Shown: in pieces, positions 54,087 to 63,213 of the stretch | Layout: every line of letters starts with the position of its first letter | Position numbering within the stretch: the stretch's first letter is position 1 | Source of the DNA: Candidatus Accumulibacter sp. ACC003 | GTDB taxonomy: Bacteria; Pseudomonadota; Gammaproteobacteria; Burkholderiales; Rhodocyclaceae | Direction of reading: 5' to 3' | NCBI RefSeq assembly: GCF_907163085.1 | Contig: NZ_CAJQTX010000005.1 | Span: forward strand, 248,001-312,000 | DNA length: 64,000 nucleotides | Notes under the pieces: model-generated | Databases searched by the model: none | Told to the model about the DNA's origin: nothing | The model's input: only the letters and a program-made list of their open reading frames with translations | Made by a program: the position numbers and the translations under genes

Positions 54087-54971
54087 TCAAAGGCCCAGCA
54101 GTGAGAGATCCAGCCGTCCACCGGTGATCCGCGGGCACCAGAAGTACGCTCCCGACTCGGGCCGCGTGAACGTGAACAGCGCGTCGACGATGCCGTCGTC
54201 GACACCGAGCATCCGCCGCAGCTGCGCTTCGAAGGGATCGAAGGACGCGGCAAAGGCGACGAACATCAAGCCCGCGCGCCTTCCTTCGGCCCAGGGCATC
54301 GAGCGCCGCAGAACGAAGGCCTCGGGCGTGAAGCTCTCCTGCGCCGTGCGTTTGACGTGCGCCGATGGTGGCGCGTCGTCGATCTCCTCGTTGTCCAGCC
54401 GGCGGCGACCGATGGCCAGATCCTGTTCGTCGGCCGCCAGGCTGTCGAAACGCGCGAAGTCGTGCCGCCAGCGCTGCACCGCCACGAAGCTCGATCCCGC
54501 GAGTTCCGGGTAGCGCTCGTTGCCGACGATCGCGGTGCTCACCGCGTCGTCGCCGCTCGGGTTCTCGGTGCCGTCTTCGTAGCCGGAAAGGTCGCGTCCG
54601 CCGGCGTGCACGAAAGCATCGTGCGTGTCGGTCAGGAGCAAGGCCGGCGCCAACATCTCCTCGATGCGTCGGGCGCGATGCACGAGCTCGCCGCGGTCGT
54701 CGCCGCGCAGCCAGACCCACAGCGCCGCCGGCGTCGCCGGCAATTCGAGCCCGCGTCCGGCGAACACCGGAAAACCGCGCAGGCCGGCGATCTCGCCACC
54801 CAGCGCCGAGACCAGCGCGCGGCCGATGCCGACCACCGTCGCTTGCCCATCGGCCGCTTCGGCCAGCGCTCGCAGGGCGTCGCCGGCGGACGCGGCGGGC
54901 TGCAGCGCGAAGCACAGGTAGCGCGCCAGCGGCGGCAGTGGCAGCAGGATGCCGGCTTGTGGTGTGTTCAT
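54087..54971 (-). CDS. Dyp-type heme peroxidase
   Basis: 294 residues. The GxxDG-type catalytic loop is GRDLSGYEDGTENPSG with the distal Asp. The proximal heme histidine is likely in APPSAHVKRTAQES, and the C-terminus has RRMLGVDDGIVDALFTFTRP. No signal peptide or Tat motif is present, so a cytoplasmic enzyme is likely; some relatives are packed into encapsulins, but no shell gene is seen. It is convergent with hyfI, and the gap between them has no clear terminator. Confidence 0.92.
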   Translation of the reverse strand: MNTPQAGILLPLPPLARYLCFALQPAASAGDALRALAEAADGQATVVGIGRALVSALGGEIAGLRGFPVFAGRGLELPATPAALWVWLRGDDRGELVHRARRIEEMLAPALLLTDTHDAFVHAGGRDLSGYEDGTENPSGDDAVSTAIVGNERYPELAGSSFVAVQRWRHDFARFDSLAADEQDLAIGRRRLDNEEIDDAPPSAHVKRTAQESFTPEAFVLRRSMPWAEGRRAGLMFVAFAASFDPFEAQLRRMLGVDDGIVDALFTFTRPESGAYFWCPRITGGRLDLSLLGL

Positions 54972-55015
54972 CGTCAGACTCGTCTGGTTTCGTGAAAAGC
55001 GCCGCGGGGCGTCGG

Positions 55016-55309
55016 TCAGCGCGTGGCGAGCTGCATGAAACCGGTCCGCGGGCCGATTTCAGCGGCGTTGCCCTCGTTGCTCAGGACGCTATCCACGCGC
55101 GCCATCGACGGTCCACGATGCGCCCACACGATCAGCGCGTCAACCGCCTCGGCCGAGCCACGAACCAGTGCCTCGACGCTGCCGTCGTGGCGGTTGCGCA
55201 CCCAGCCGACGAGGCCCAGTCGCCGCGCTTCGGTGCTCAGCGACCAGCGGTAACCGACGCCCTGGACGCGACCGCGGATACGGATATTTCGGCAGATGGC
55301 TTCGTTCAT
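55016..55309 (-). CDS. acyP: Acylphosphatase
   Basis: 97 residues. The catalytic arginine is in [13 protein letters not shown] and the catalytic asparagine in [20 protein letters not shown]. It hydrolyses acyl-phosphates such as carbamoyl phosphate and 1,3-bisphosphoglycerate. It lies 44 bp upstream of the Dyp peroxidase on the same strand and is divergent from the DAB operon, with 128 bp between starts. Confidence 0.95.
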   Translation of the reverse strand: MNEAICRNIRIRGRVQGVGYRWSLSTEARRLGLVGWVRNRHDGSVEALVRGSAEAVDALIVWAHRGPSMARVDSVLSNEGNAAEIGPRTGFMQLATR

Positions 55310-55364
55310 TGTTCGATTGATGACCTGGCAAGCGCTCTGGCGGGGCGGAAATGGCCGCCAATGC

Positions 55365-55373
55365 TGGCATAAT
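55365..55373 (+). promoter_or_regulatory. Extended -10 promoter candidate for the DAB operon
   Basis: TGGCATAAT fits an extended -10 (TGn followed by CATAAT), 65 bp before the first gene. No good -35 is apparent, as is usual for extended -10 promoters. It is in the short divergent gap with acyP. Confidence 0.4.
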
Positions 55374-55437
55374 CGTGGTCCACGAGGGGAAGAAATTCAA
55401 GGGGATCGGTCGCGCCGCAAGGCGCCGTCGCGCATAG

Positions 55438-56910
55438 ATGCTGAAGACGCTGTTGCTGCTGCCACTGCTCGGCGCCGGTCTGGTGTTGCTGCTGCCGAGC
55501 CGCCGAGTCGATCTGCTACGCCACCTGGCGAGCATCATCGCCGCCGCGACGATGCTCTGCGCGTGCCTGCTGCTGCTCAATTTCGACCCGACGAGCGGCG
55601 CTATCCAGTTCTACGAAACGCGGCCGTGGAATCCGCGCGTCGGCTCCAGCCTGGCGCTTGGCGTCGACGGCGTGTCGATGCCGATGATCCTGCTGGCAAG
55701 CGTGCTGTGCTTCGTGGCGATCGTCTCGTCGACCGGCATCCGCGTCGGTGCCAAGCTCTATTTCTCCTTGATTCTGGTCCTCGAAGCGTCCTTGCTGGTG
55801 GTCTTTGCCGCCCGCGACTGGTCCTTGTTCTACGTCTTCTGGGAGCTGACGCTGATCCCGCTGTTCTTCCTGATCGACCGTCTGGGGGGCGCCAATCGGC
55901 ACCGCGCGGCGCTCAATTTCGTCCTCTACACGCTCGGCGGCTCGGTGTTCCTGCTGATCGCCCTGCTGCTGCTCTACGATGTCGCTCCCGAACACAGCTT
56001 CGCGATGGCCGACATGGCGGCGGGTAGCGCGCAATTGCCCGAGAAGACGCAATTGCTGGTCTTTCTTGGCCTGCTGATCGGCTTTGGCGTCAAGATGCCG
56101 ATCGTGCCGCTACACGGCTGGCTGCCGCTGGCGCACGTCGAAGCGCCAAGCCCAATCTCGATCCTGCTCTCCGGAATCCTGCTGAAGATGGGCGCCTACG
56201 GCTTGATCCGCGCCGCCTGGACGCTGCCGGCGGCGGTGCGCGCGCTGCAGGACTGGCTGGCGCTGCTGGCGGTGATCAGCCTGATCTACGGCGCCGTTCT
56301 CGCCTGGCGGCAGACCGATCTGAAAGCGATGATCGCCTACTCGTCGATCTCGCACATGGGCATCGTCCTGCTCGGCATCGCCACGCTCAACGAGGCCGGG
56401 CTGAACGGCGCGCTGACGCAGATGGTCGCGCACGGCTTGGCGGCCGGGCTGTTGTTCCTGCTGATCGGTCTGCTGTACGAACGAACGCACAATCGTGAGC
56501 TGGCCGCCTACGGCTCACTCAATCGCCTCGCGCCACGCTTTGCGGTGTTCATCGTCCTGGCGCTGCTGGCCTCGGTCGGCCTGCCGGGCAGCGCCGGTTT
56601 CGTTGCCGAGTTGCAGGTGCTGATCGGCGCTTATGGCCGCTGGGGTGGCTGGCTGGCGGTGGTCTCGATCGGCGTGCTGATCTCCGCCGCCTACGCGCTG
56701 CGCGCCATTCGCGGCCTGTCGACGGGTCCCGAACGGCCCTTCGCCGGCGCGCCGGCTGGCGTCGCCACTTTCGCCGACCTGAAGAACAGCGAAATGGCCA
56801 CCGCCGCGCTGCTCGGCGTCGGTATTGTCGGCATCGGTTTTTATCCGGCACCACTGCTTGGCGTTTTGGCTTGGTCGGTGGCCAGGCTGGCGCAGCACCT
56901 GGGCGGCTGA
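55438..56910 (+). CDS. NuoM-like membrane subunit of the DAB inorganic-carbon operon
   Basis: 490 residues, PF00361, about 14 helices. WSLFYVFWELTLIPLFFLIDRLGG, GFGVKMPIVPLHGWLPLAHVEAPSPISILLSGILLKMGAYG and LKAMIAYSSISHMGIV match NuoM (proton-path Glu in FWEL, lysines in VKMP and LLKMG). Single NuoM-like subunits outside complex I often support other transporters. The stop is immediately followed by the GTG start of the DabA-like gene (TGAGTG), so they are coupled. Confidence 0.9.
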   Translation: MLKTLLLLPLLGAGLVLLLPSRRVDLLRHLASIIAAATMLCACLLLLNFDPTSGAIQFYETRPWNPRVGSSLALGVDGVSMPMILLASVLCFVAIVSSTGIRVGAKLYFSLILVLEASLLVVFAARDWSLFYVFWELTLIPLFFLIDRLGGANRHRAALNFVLYTLGGSVFLLIALLLLYDVAPEHSFAMADMAAGSAQLPEKTQLLVFLGLLIGFGVKMPIVPLHGWLPLAHVEAPSPISILLSGILLKMGAYGLIRAAWTLPAAVRALQDWLALLAVISLIYGAVLAWRQTDLKAMIAYSSISHMGIVLLGIATLNEAGLNGALTQMVAHGLAAGLLFLLIGLLYERTHNRELAAYGSLNRLAPRFAVFIVLALLASVGLPGSAGFVAELQVLIGAYGRWGGWLAVVSIGVLISAAYALRAIRGLSTGPERPFAGAPAGVATFADLKNSEMATAALLGVGIVGIGFYPAPLLGVLAWSVARLAQHLGG

Positions 56911-59900
56911 GTGACGACTCCTGCCACTCTGCCGACGGCGCTGGCCAGGGAGCCAGCGAGCGATTTGCTGGCGCAGATCAAGGTCTGGCTGGCACATCTC
57001 GAGCATCTTCTGCCGGCGCAGGCGCCCTTGCGCGATTTCGTCCATCACAACACTCTGCACGCTTTTCAGCAGCTGCCGTTTGCCGAGGCGTGCAGCGCCG
57101 CCGCGCGCCTGACCGGGGCGCGTCCGTGGCTCGCCGAGGACCGCTGTCGGCGCTTGTTCCGACAAGGACGCGTGACCACAGCCGACCTCGACGACGCCCT
57201 GCGACAACTCGCCGAGCTGCGTGCCGAACAACCGCTGTGCGCCACTGCGAGCCGCGAGTTGTGCCGTGGCGAAGTCCTGCAGGTGGCGCTCCGCTACTCG
57301 CCGAACGAGCTTTCGGCGGCGCAGTTGCGCTGGCAGATCGACGAGCAAGCGGCCTTCGCGCGCTGGTCGGCTGAACTCGACGAAGCGACGCAGCAACGGC
57401 TGGCGCGCAGCGCGGCCGCCGACGGCCTCGACGAGCACGCGGCGGTCGCCGACCTGTGGGCAGCGGCGTGCCAGCTGCAGCCGCCGGCAGCGCTCGTGCC
57501 AGAGCGGGCCAAACCGACGGCCGACGGCCTCGCCGGCGTCACCGCCGACGGACCTCGGCCACAAGCCGCCGCGGCACTGTGGAAGAGGATGGTCGACGGT
57601 CTCGGCGAGCGCTGGACGGTGGCCGACCTGCTGGCGCACCTGAGCGGCGAAGACCTGCGCACGGCGCTGCAACCGACGCTGATTCGTCATCTCGGCGCGC
57701 ACCTCGATCAGGGCCTGGCGGCGTGGCCAAATCCGGCGCGCGAGCAAGGCTTCTACGCGGCCTGGCGAGCCAGCGCCAGCGACGACCTGGCGTGGGAACT
57801 CGACGAGTTTGCCGATGCGCGCGGCGAACTCGAACGCTTGCCCGACGAGCCGCTGCCGCTGATCGCCGACGAGCTGCGGCGCCTGGGAATCGCGCCGACG
57901 AAGTCGGCGGCCTACCTGCAAAGACTGGCGCTCGAATTGCCGGGCTGGGCCGGCATGTTTCAGTGGCGTGAAGCGCATCCGCGCGCCGGCCAAGCCCCGG
58001 TGACGCTGGCCGACCTCCTGGCGGTGCGGCTGCTGCTCGAACGCCTGCACGCCGAGCAGTTGCTGCGCCGCATCTGGGGTCTGCCCTTGTCCTGGTCGGC
58101 GCTGGCCGACTACTTCGCCGCGCAGCCGGCCGAGCTGTGCGTCAGGCACGCCTGCGGCAGCGGCCACGTCTCGGAAGAGCTGCGCGAGCTGCTATCGCCA
58201 CATCTGGCCGCGCGCGCCGCGAATGCGGGTGCCGACTGGCGGCAATTTGCCGCCCGCCTGGCCGACTCGTTGGCGCATGCCGCCGCGGCGCCGGATCGGC
58301 AGGCACTGGCCGCCTGGCCGCTCTTCATCCTGGCGCAGCGACTGGCGCTTGGCGGCCGCGAATTGCGCGAAATCGGTGCCGTCGGCGCCGCCGCGCTGCT
58401 GCGCTGTGCCGCTTCGCTAACGCCTGAGCAACGCGGCCAGCTCTGGCTGCTGGCGTATGAAGGCCATTACCGCCAGCAGATCCTGGCGGCGCTGGCCGCC
58501 AATCACCGCCGCAGGTCGGCGACTTCGCGGCCGCCGGCAGCGCAGTTCGTTTTCTGCATGGACGACCGTGAGGAGGGTTCTCGCCGCCACCTCGAGGAAG
58601 TCAATCCGGCCTTCGAGACGTTCGGCGCTGCCGGCTTTTTTGGCGTGCCGATGCTCTGGCAGGGGATCGACGACGAGGCGCCGTCGGCGCTGTGCCCGAT
58701 CGTCGTGCGACCGACCAACGCGCTGCGCGAGCAAGCGCCGGCGGGCACCGAGGCTGCACACCGGCTGCATCGGCGGCGGCGGCAAAGGCGTCTCGATTGG
58801 CAGGAGACGCTGCATCAGGGCAGCCGCCGCGGCTGGCTGCAGGCCTCTTTGCTGAGCGCCGTCGCCGGCCCGGCAGCCTTGCTCGCCTTGCTCGCCAGAA
58901 CGCTCGCACCAGGCCGTTTCGCGGCGCTGCTCGAACGCTACCGCGACGCTTTCGACCGGCCCGTGCCAGGCCAGGCGACCTTGACCGCGACGCCCGCCGA
59001 AGCCGCGCGCGTCGCCAGCGCCGAAGCACCACGTCTCGGTTTCAGCGAGGACGAGCAGCTGGCGCGCGTCGGCGGCTTCCTGCGCAGTATTGGGCTGACC
59101 ACCAACTTCGCACCACTGGTGCTGATCGTCGGGCACGGCTCGGACAGCCGCAACAACGTGCATCTGGCGGCCTACGACTGCGGCGCGTGTTCGGGCCGAC
59201 ACGGCGGCCCGAATGCGCGTGTCTTCGCGGCGCTGGCCAACCGTCCGCAGGTACGCGCCCGGCTCGCCGAGCAGGGCTTGGCGATCCCGGCGACGACGCA
59301 CTTCGTCGGTGGCGAGCACAACACCTGCGACGAAACCTACATCTGGTACGACCTCGAGCAGTTGCCGGCGAGTCATCAGCAGGCTTTCGCCGCGCTGCGC
59401 GCCGATTGCGCCCACGCCGCCGGCCTGCACGCCGTCGAGCGCTGCCGGCGCTTCGCGTCGGCGCCGCGCAACCCTTCGCCACAACAGGCGCAGCAGCACC
59501 TTGCCGATCGCCGCCACGATTTCGCGCAGGCGCGGCCCGAGTTGGGGCACGCGACCGTGGCGACGGCGTTCATTGGCCGGCGGACGATGAGCCGCGGCGC
59601 TTTCTTCGATCGCCGCGTTTTCCTGATCTCCTACGATCCGCTGCCCGACGTCGACGGCCGCATCCTCGAAGCGACGCTGCTGGCGGCCGGCCCGGTCGGC
59701 GCCGGGATCAACCTCGAGTACTACTTCTCGACGGTAGACAACGAGGGTTTCGGCTGCGGCAGCAAGGTCATGCACAATCTGGCCGGGCTGTTCGGCGTCA
59801 TGCAGGGCACCAGTTCCGACCTGCGCACCGGCCTGCCGCTGCAGATGATCGAAATCCACGAGCCGATGCGCCTGCTGGTCGTCGTCGAGCAGACGCTCGA

Positions 59901-60159
59901 GCTGCTCAGCGCTATCTACCAGCGCCAGCCACCGCTGCAGGAGTTGATCGGCAACGGCTGGTTGCTGGTGGTTGCCAAGCACCCGGCCAGCGGCGCCATG
60001 CACGTCTTCGAGCCGGCGCGCGGCTGGCAGCCCTGGAACGACGCTGCCGACGCGCCGCTGCCGGCGCTGGCCGAAGTCGAGCGTTCGGTGGACTGGTTTG
60101 CCGGCCACCGTGACGCGCTGCCGCCGGCGCTGCTGCGCCGCCCCTTGGTCAACGGATGA
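56911..60159 (+). CDS. dabA: DabA (DUF2309) inorganic-carbon transporter subunit, carbonic-anhydrase-like
   Basis: 1082 residues from GTG 56911, larger than most homologues of about 800-1000. The zinc/beta-carbonic-anhydrase-like site is complete: Cys549 and Asp551 in FVFCMDDREEGSRR, His742 in IVGHGSDSRNN and Cys757 in AYDCGACSGRHGGPNAR. The 15-residue His-Cys spacing matches that reported for DabA of Halothiobacillus (H524 and C539). The N-terminal FVHHNTLHAFQQLPFA block is typical of DUF2309. DabA with a NuoL-like DabB takes up CO2/bicarbonate energised by a cation gradient. GTG directly after the preceding stop indicates coupling. Confidence 0.92.
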   Translation: MTTPATLPTALAREPASDLLAQIKVWLAHLEHLLPAQAPLRDFVHHNTLHAFQQLPFAEACSAAARLTGARPWLAEDRCRRLFRQGRVTTADLDDALRQLAELRAEQPLCATASRELCRGEVLQVALRYSPNELSAAQLRWQIDEQAAFARWSAELDEATQQRLARSAAADGLDEHAAVADLWAAACQLQPPAALVPERAKPTADGLAGVTADGPRPQAAAALWKRMVDGLGERWTVADLLAHLSGEDLRTALQPTLIRHLGAHLDQGLAAWPNPAREQGFYAAWRASASDDLAWELDEFADARGELERLPDEPLPLIADELRRLGIAPTKSAAYLQRLALELPGWAGMFQWREAHPRAGQAPVTLADLLAVRLLLERLHAEQLLRRIWGLPLSWSALADYFAAQPAELCVRHACGSGHVSEELRELLSPHLAARAANAGADWRQFAARLADSLAHAAAAPDRQALAAWPLFILAQRLALGGRELREIGAVGAAALLRCAASLTPEQRGQLWLLAYEGHYRQQILAALAANHRRRSATSRPPAAQFVFCMDDREEGSRRHLEEVNPAFETFGAAGFFGVPMLWQGIDDEAPSALCPIVVRPTNALREQAPAGTEAAHRLHRRRRQRRLDWQETLHQGSRRGWLQASLLSAVAGPAALLALLARTLAPGRFAALLERYRDAFDRPVPGQATLTATPAEAARVASAEAPRLGFSEDEQLARVGGFLRSIGLTTNFAPLVLIVGHGSDSRNNVHLAAYDCGACSGRHGGPNARVFAALANRPQVRARLAEQGLAIPATTHFVGGEHNTCDETYIWYDLEQLPASHQQAFAALRADCAHAAGLHAVERCRRFASAPRNPSPQQAQQHLADRRHDFAQARPELGHATVATAFIGRRTMSRGAFFDRRVFLISYDPLPDVDGRILEATLLAAGPVGAGINLEYYFSTVDNEGFGCGSKVMHNLAGLFGVMQGTSSDLRTGLPLQMIEIHEPMRLLVVVEQTLELLSAIYQRQPPLQELIGNGWLLVVAKHPASGAMHVFEPARGWQPWNDAADAPLPALAEVERSVDWFAGHRDALPPALLRRPLVNG

Positions 60160-60163
60160 AGCG

Positions 60164-61717
60164 ATGAACGGACTCGAAAGCGTCTTCGCGGCGCTCGCCG
60201 AAAGCAGCCGTGTGGTCTGGCTGGTGCCGCTGCTGCCCTTGCTGGCGGCGGCGGCGATCGGCGTGCGCATGCTCGCCGGCCGGCAGCACGGCGACCAGCA
60301 CGAGCCGTTGACCGCCGCGCTGGCCAGCCATGCGGCGCTCACCTCACTGCTGCTCTTGCTGGTCCTCGACGTGGCGGCGCTCGGCAGCGCCTGGCCCGAG
60401 CCGCTGCGCTTCGGCGACTGGCTGGCGATCGGTACGACACCGGTGCGGCTATCGTTCATGCTCGACGCGTTCAGCTTGCCGATGGCCACGCTGGTGACGC
60501 TGATCGCCTGGCTGGCGCTGCGCTTTTCGGCGACCTATCTGCACCGCGAGAGTGCCTTCCAGCGCTTTTTCCTCGGCATGTCGCTGTTCCTGGCCGGCAT
60601 GTTGCTGATCGTCCTGGGCGGCAACGTGGTCCTGGTCTTCGTCGGCTGGGAGCTGGCCGGCATCGCTTCGTGGCTGCTCATCGCCTACGCCTGGGAGCGT
60701 CCGCTGGCCACTGGCAACGCCTTGTTCGTCTTCGTCACCAACCGCGTCGGCGACGCCGGCTTTCTGCTCGGCATCGGCCTGGCGGTGTGGTCGGTCGGCA
60801 CCGTGGACTGGGCCGGTCTGGCCGGCGATGGCACGATGAGTACGGTCACCGCGCGCTTGCTGGCGGCCGGCTTTGTCCTGGCGGCGGTGGTCAAGTCGGC
60901 GCAGCTACCCTTCACGCCGTGGATCGCCCGCGCGCTCGAAGGTCCGACGTCTTCGTCGGCGGCGTTCTACGGCTCGCTGATGGTGCACGCTGGCGTTTTC
61001 CTGCTCTTTCGCCTGCAGGATCTGCTGCTGCAGGTACCCGACATGATGGCGCTGCTGCTGTTCATCGGTCTGGCGACCGCCGTGTACGGCGCGCTCTGCG
61101 CGCTCGTCCAGAGCGACGTCAAGTCGGCGCTGATCTTCTCGACGGTGACCCAGGTCGGACTGATGTTCTTCCTCTGCGGCGTCGGCTACTTCGCGCTGGC
61201 GGTGGCCTACTCGGCGCTGCACGCCGCCTGGCGCGCGTACCAGTTTCTGCTGGCGCCGAACTACCTGCAGCTCGTCCGCCGGCCGACGCGGCCGGTGCCG
61301 CGCTGGCTGCGCCGACGGCGCTGGTTGTACACCGCGGCGCTGCAGCGTTTCTGGATCGAGCCGCTGGCCAGCAGCCTGCTGATCCGGCCGACACAGGCTC
61401 TCGGCCGCGACGTGCGGGCGCTCGATCAGCGCGTCATCGACCCGCTGATCGGCGTGCCGCGCGCCGATCAGCGCGCCGACGCCGCAGGCCCGACGGCCGA
61501 TGAACTGATCCGCGGCCATGGCCTGGCCGGGCGCGCGCTGTTCGCCTTTGCCGGCGGCCTGCAGTTGCTCGAGGACCGCCTGCTGCTGAGCGGCGACGAG
61601 GCGATGATGAAGCCGCTGCGGCGGATTGGCGCCTACGCCGACGCCATCGAGTTGCTGCTCGAACAACCGCGCTACCTGATGCTGATGGTCATGGCGACCT
61701 TCGTGGTGATTCTGTGA
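60164..61717 (+). CDS. dabB: DabB-like NuoL-type membrane subunit
   Basis: 517 residues, PF00361. MGLSL-type helices with FVGWELAGIASWLLIAYAWERPLATGNALFVFVTNRVGDAGFL, VKSAQLPFTPWIARALEGPTSSSAAFYGSLMVHAGV and LVQSDVKSALIFSTVTQVGLM. The ALFVFVTNRVGDAGFL block is diagnostic of the NuoL/DabB group. The C-terminal about 140 residues are soluble and basic. It starts 5 bp after dabA and ends inside the next start (GTGA), so the order dabA-dabB is coupled. Confidence 0.9.
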   Translation: MNGLESVFAALAESSRVVWLVPLLPLLAAAAIGVRMLAGRQHGDQHEPLTAALASHAALTSLLLLLVLDVAALGSAWPEPLRFGDWLAIGTTPVRLSFMLDAFSLPMATLVTLIAWLALRFSATYLHRESAFQRFFLGMSLFLAGMLLIVLGGNVVLVFVGWELAGIASWLLIAYAWERPLATGNALFVFVTNRVGDAGFLLGIGLAVWSVGTVDWAGLAGDGTMSTVTARLLAAGFVLAAVVKSAQLPFTPWIARALEGPTSSSAAFYGSLMVHAGVFLLFRLQDLLLQVPDMMALLLFIGLATAVYGALCALVQSDVKSALIFSTVTQVGLMFFLCGVGYFALAVAYSALHAAWRAYQFLLAPNYLQLVRRPTRPVPRWLRRRRWLYTAALQRFWIEPLASSLLIRPTQALGRDVRALDQRVIDPLIGVPRADQRADAAGPTADELIRGHGLAGRALFAFAGGLQLLEDRLLLSGDEAMMKPLRRIGAYADAIELLLEQPRYLMLMVMATFVVIL

Positions 61718-63213
61718 GCGAATGGTACTGGAGTGCGCAGGCTGCTTATCCGGTGCTGGCGACGCTGCAGTGGCTGCCGCTGGTCGGCGCCTTGTTGCTG
61801 CTGCTGATTCGCCGCGAGCGCGTGGCGGTAGCCGTCGGTCGGCTGCTCGCCGTCGGCGAACTGCTGGTGGCGATCGACCTCTACGCGCGCATTGATCTGT
61901 CGACGACCGTCATGCAGTTCGCCGAGCGCTTTGATCCCCTGGCCTACCACGCCGCCGCCGACGGCATCAGCGTGCTCTTCATCCTGCTCGCCGCGCTGCT
62001 CGGCGTGCTGCTCTCGTTCTACGGAATGGCGCGCCAGCAGATCACGCCGGTGCGCCTGCTCGGCGTCCTGCTGGTCATCGAAGCGTCGACGATGTGCATG
62101 CTGACAACGATGAACCTGCTGTGGTTCGCGGCCGCTTCGGCTGTCCAGCTGGCATTGGTCGGCTACCTCCTCTGGCGCTGGGCGTCAGCCAGCGAGGAGC
62201 GGCTGGCGCTGGCGCGCTTCCTGCAGTACCAGCTGTTCGGCTGGTTGCTGTTTGTCGCCGGTTCGGTGGTGCTGGTCTGGAGCCACGTTGACGTCGTCGG
62301 CGGTCGCTGGACCTTCGACCTCTTCGACCTGCTGGCGACGCCACAGCTCGGCAAGTACCAGTCGGCGGCGTTCTATCTGCTGTTCTACGGGCTGGCGATC
62401 CGCACACCGCTGTTCCCGCTGCACGGCTGGCTGCCCAATTCCGCCGGTTACGGCCTGATCGCCGTCGGCCCGGTGCTGCTGCTCGGCGTCAAGGTGGGGA
62501 TCTACGGGATGGCGCGCTTCCTGCTGCCGCTGACCGCCGAAGCGGTGATCGTCTGGCAACCCTATGTCGTCGCCTTCGCCATGGTCGGCGTCTTCTACGC
62601 GGCGCTGCTCGCTTTCCGCCAGGCCAACCTGCGCCGCCTGCTGGCCTTTGCCGTCGTCAGCCACACCAGCCTGATCGTCATCGGCCTGTTCACGCTGCAC
62701 CCGGCCGGGCTGCAGGGCGCCTTGCTGCTGGCGGTCAATTTCGGTCTGGCGATCACCGTCATGCTGATGATGATCGGCTACGTCTACCGGCGCGCCGGGA
62801 CCACCAATCTCGATCGGCTCGGCGGCCTCTTCGACCGTGTTCCGTTCATCGCCATCGCTTTCCTGATCGGCGGCCTGGCGCTGCTCGGGATGCCCGGGAC
62901 ACCGGGTTTCGACGCCGTGCACCTGGTCCTCGAGGCGTCGATCGAGACCTTCGGCGCGCTGCCGACGATCGCCACCGCGCTCGGCAACGTCGCCACCGCC
63001 GGTTTCCTGCTGTGGGCTTTTCAACGCGCCTTTCTGGCGGCGCGGCCGAAAGACCTGCCGGCGCGGCGCATCGCCCGCACCAGCGGCATGGAATATTTCG
63101 TTGGCGGCACGACGCTGCTGGTGCTGCTCGCCGCGGGCTTTTACCCCGAGCCGTGGTTGCGGCTGACCGATACCGCGACGCAGGCGCTGGCCGCCTATTT
63201 CCAACATGGCTGA
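61714..63213 (+). CDS. NuoM/NuoN-like antiporter subunit
   Basis: 499 residues from GTG 61714, which overlaps the dabB stop. PF00361 with AIRTPLFPLHGWLPNSAGYGLIAVGPVLLLGVKVGIYGMARFLLPL and FRQANLRRLLAFAVVSHTSLIVIGLF. Compared with NuoM the usual histidine pair region is LFPLHGWLPNSAGYG. Its place after dabB in a cluster with several PF00361 genes fits extended DAB operons. The next gene starts 8 bp before its end. Confidence 0.85.
   Translation: MSEWYWSAQAAYPVLATLQWLPLVGALLLLLIRRERVAVAVGRLLAVGELLVAIDLYARIDLSTTVMQFAERFDPLAYHAAADGISVLFILLAALLGVLLSFYGMARQQITPVRLLGVLLVIEASTMCMLTTMNLLWFAAASAVQLALVGYLLWRWASASEERLALARFLQYQLFGWLLFVAGSVVLVWSHVDVVGGRWTFDLFDLLATPQLGKYQSAAFYLLFYGLAIRTPLFPLHGWLPNSAGYGLIAVGPVLLLGVKVGIYGMARFLLPLTAEAVIVWQPYVVAFAMVGVFYAALLAFRQANLRRLLAFAVVSHTSLIVIGLFTLHPAGLQGALLLAVNFGLAITVMLMMIGYVYRRAGTTNLDRLGGLFDRVPFIAIAFLIGGLALLGMPGTPGFDAVHLVLEASIETFGALPTIATALGNVATAGFLLWAFQRAFLAARPKDLPARRIARTSGMEYFVGGTTLLVLLAAGFYPEPWLRLTDTATQALAAYFQHG

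Noticed and set aside
58417-60489. Long minus-strand open frame (690 codons) over dabA
   Set aside because: Antisense to DabA with conserved metal ligands; the translated protein is Arg/Gln-rich and has no recognisable domain.
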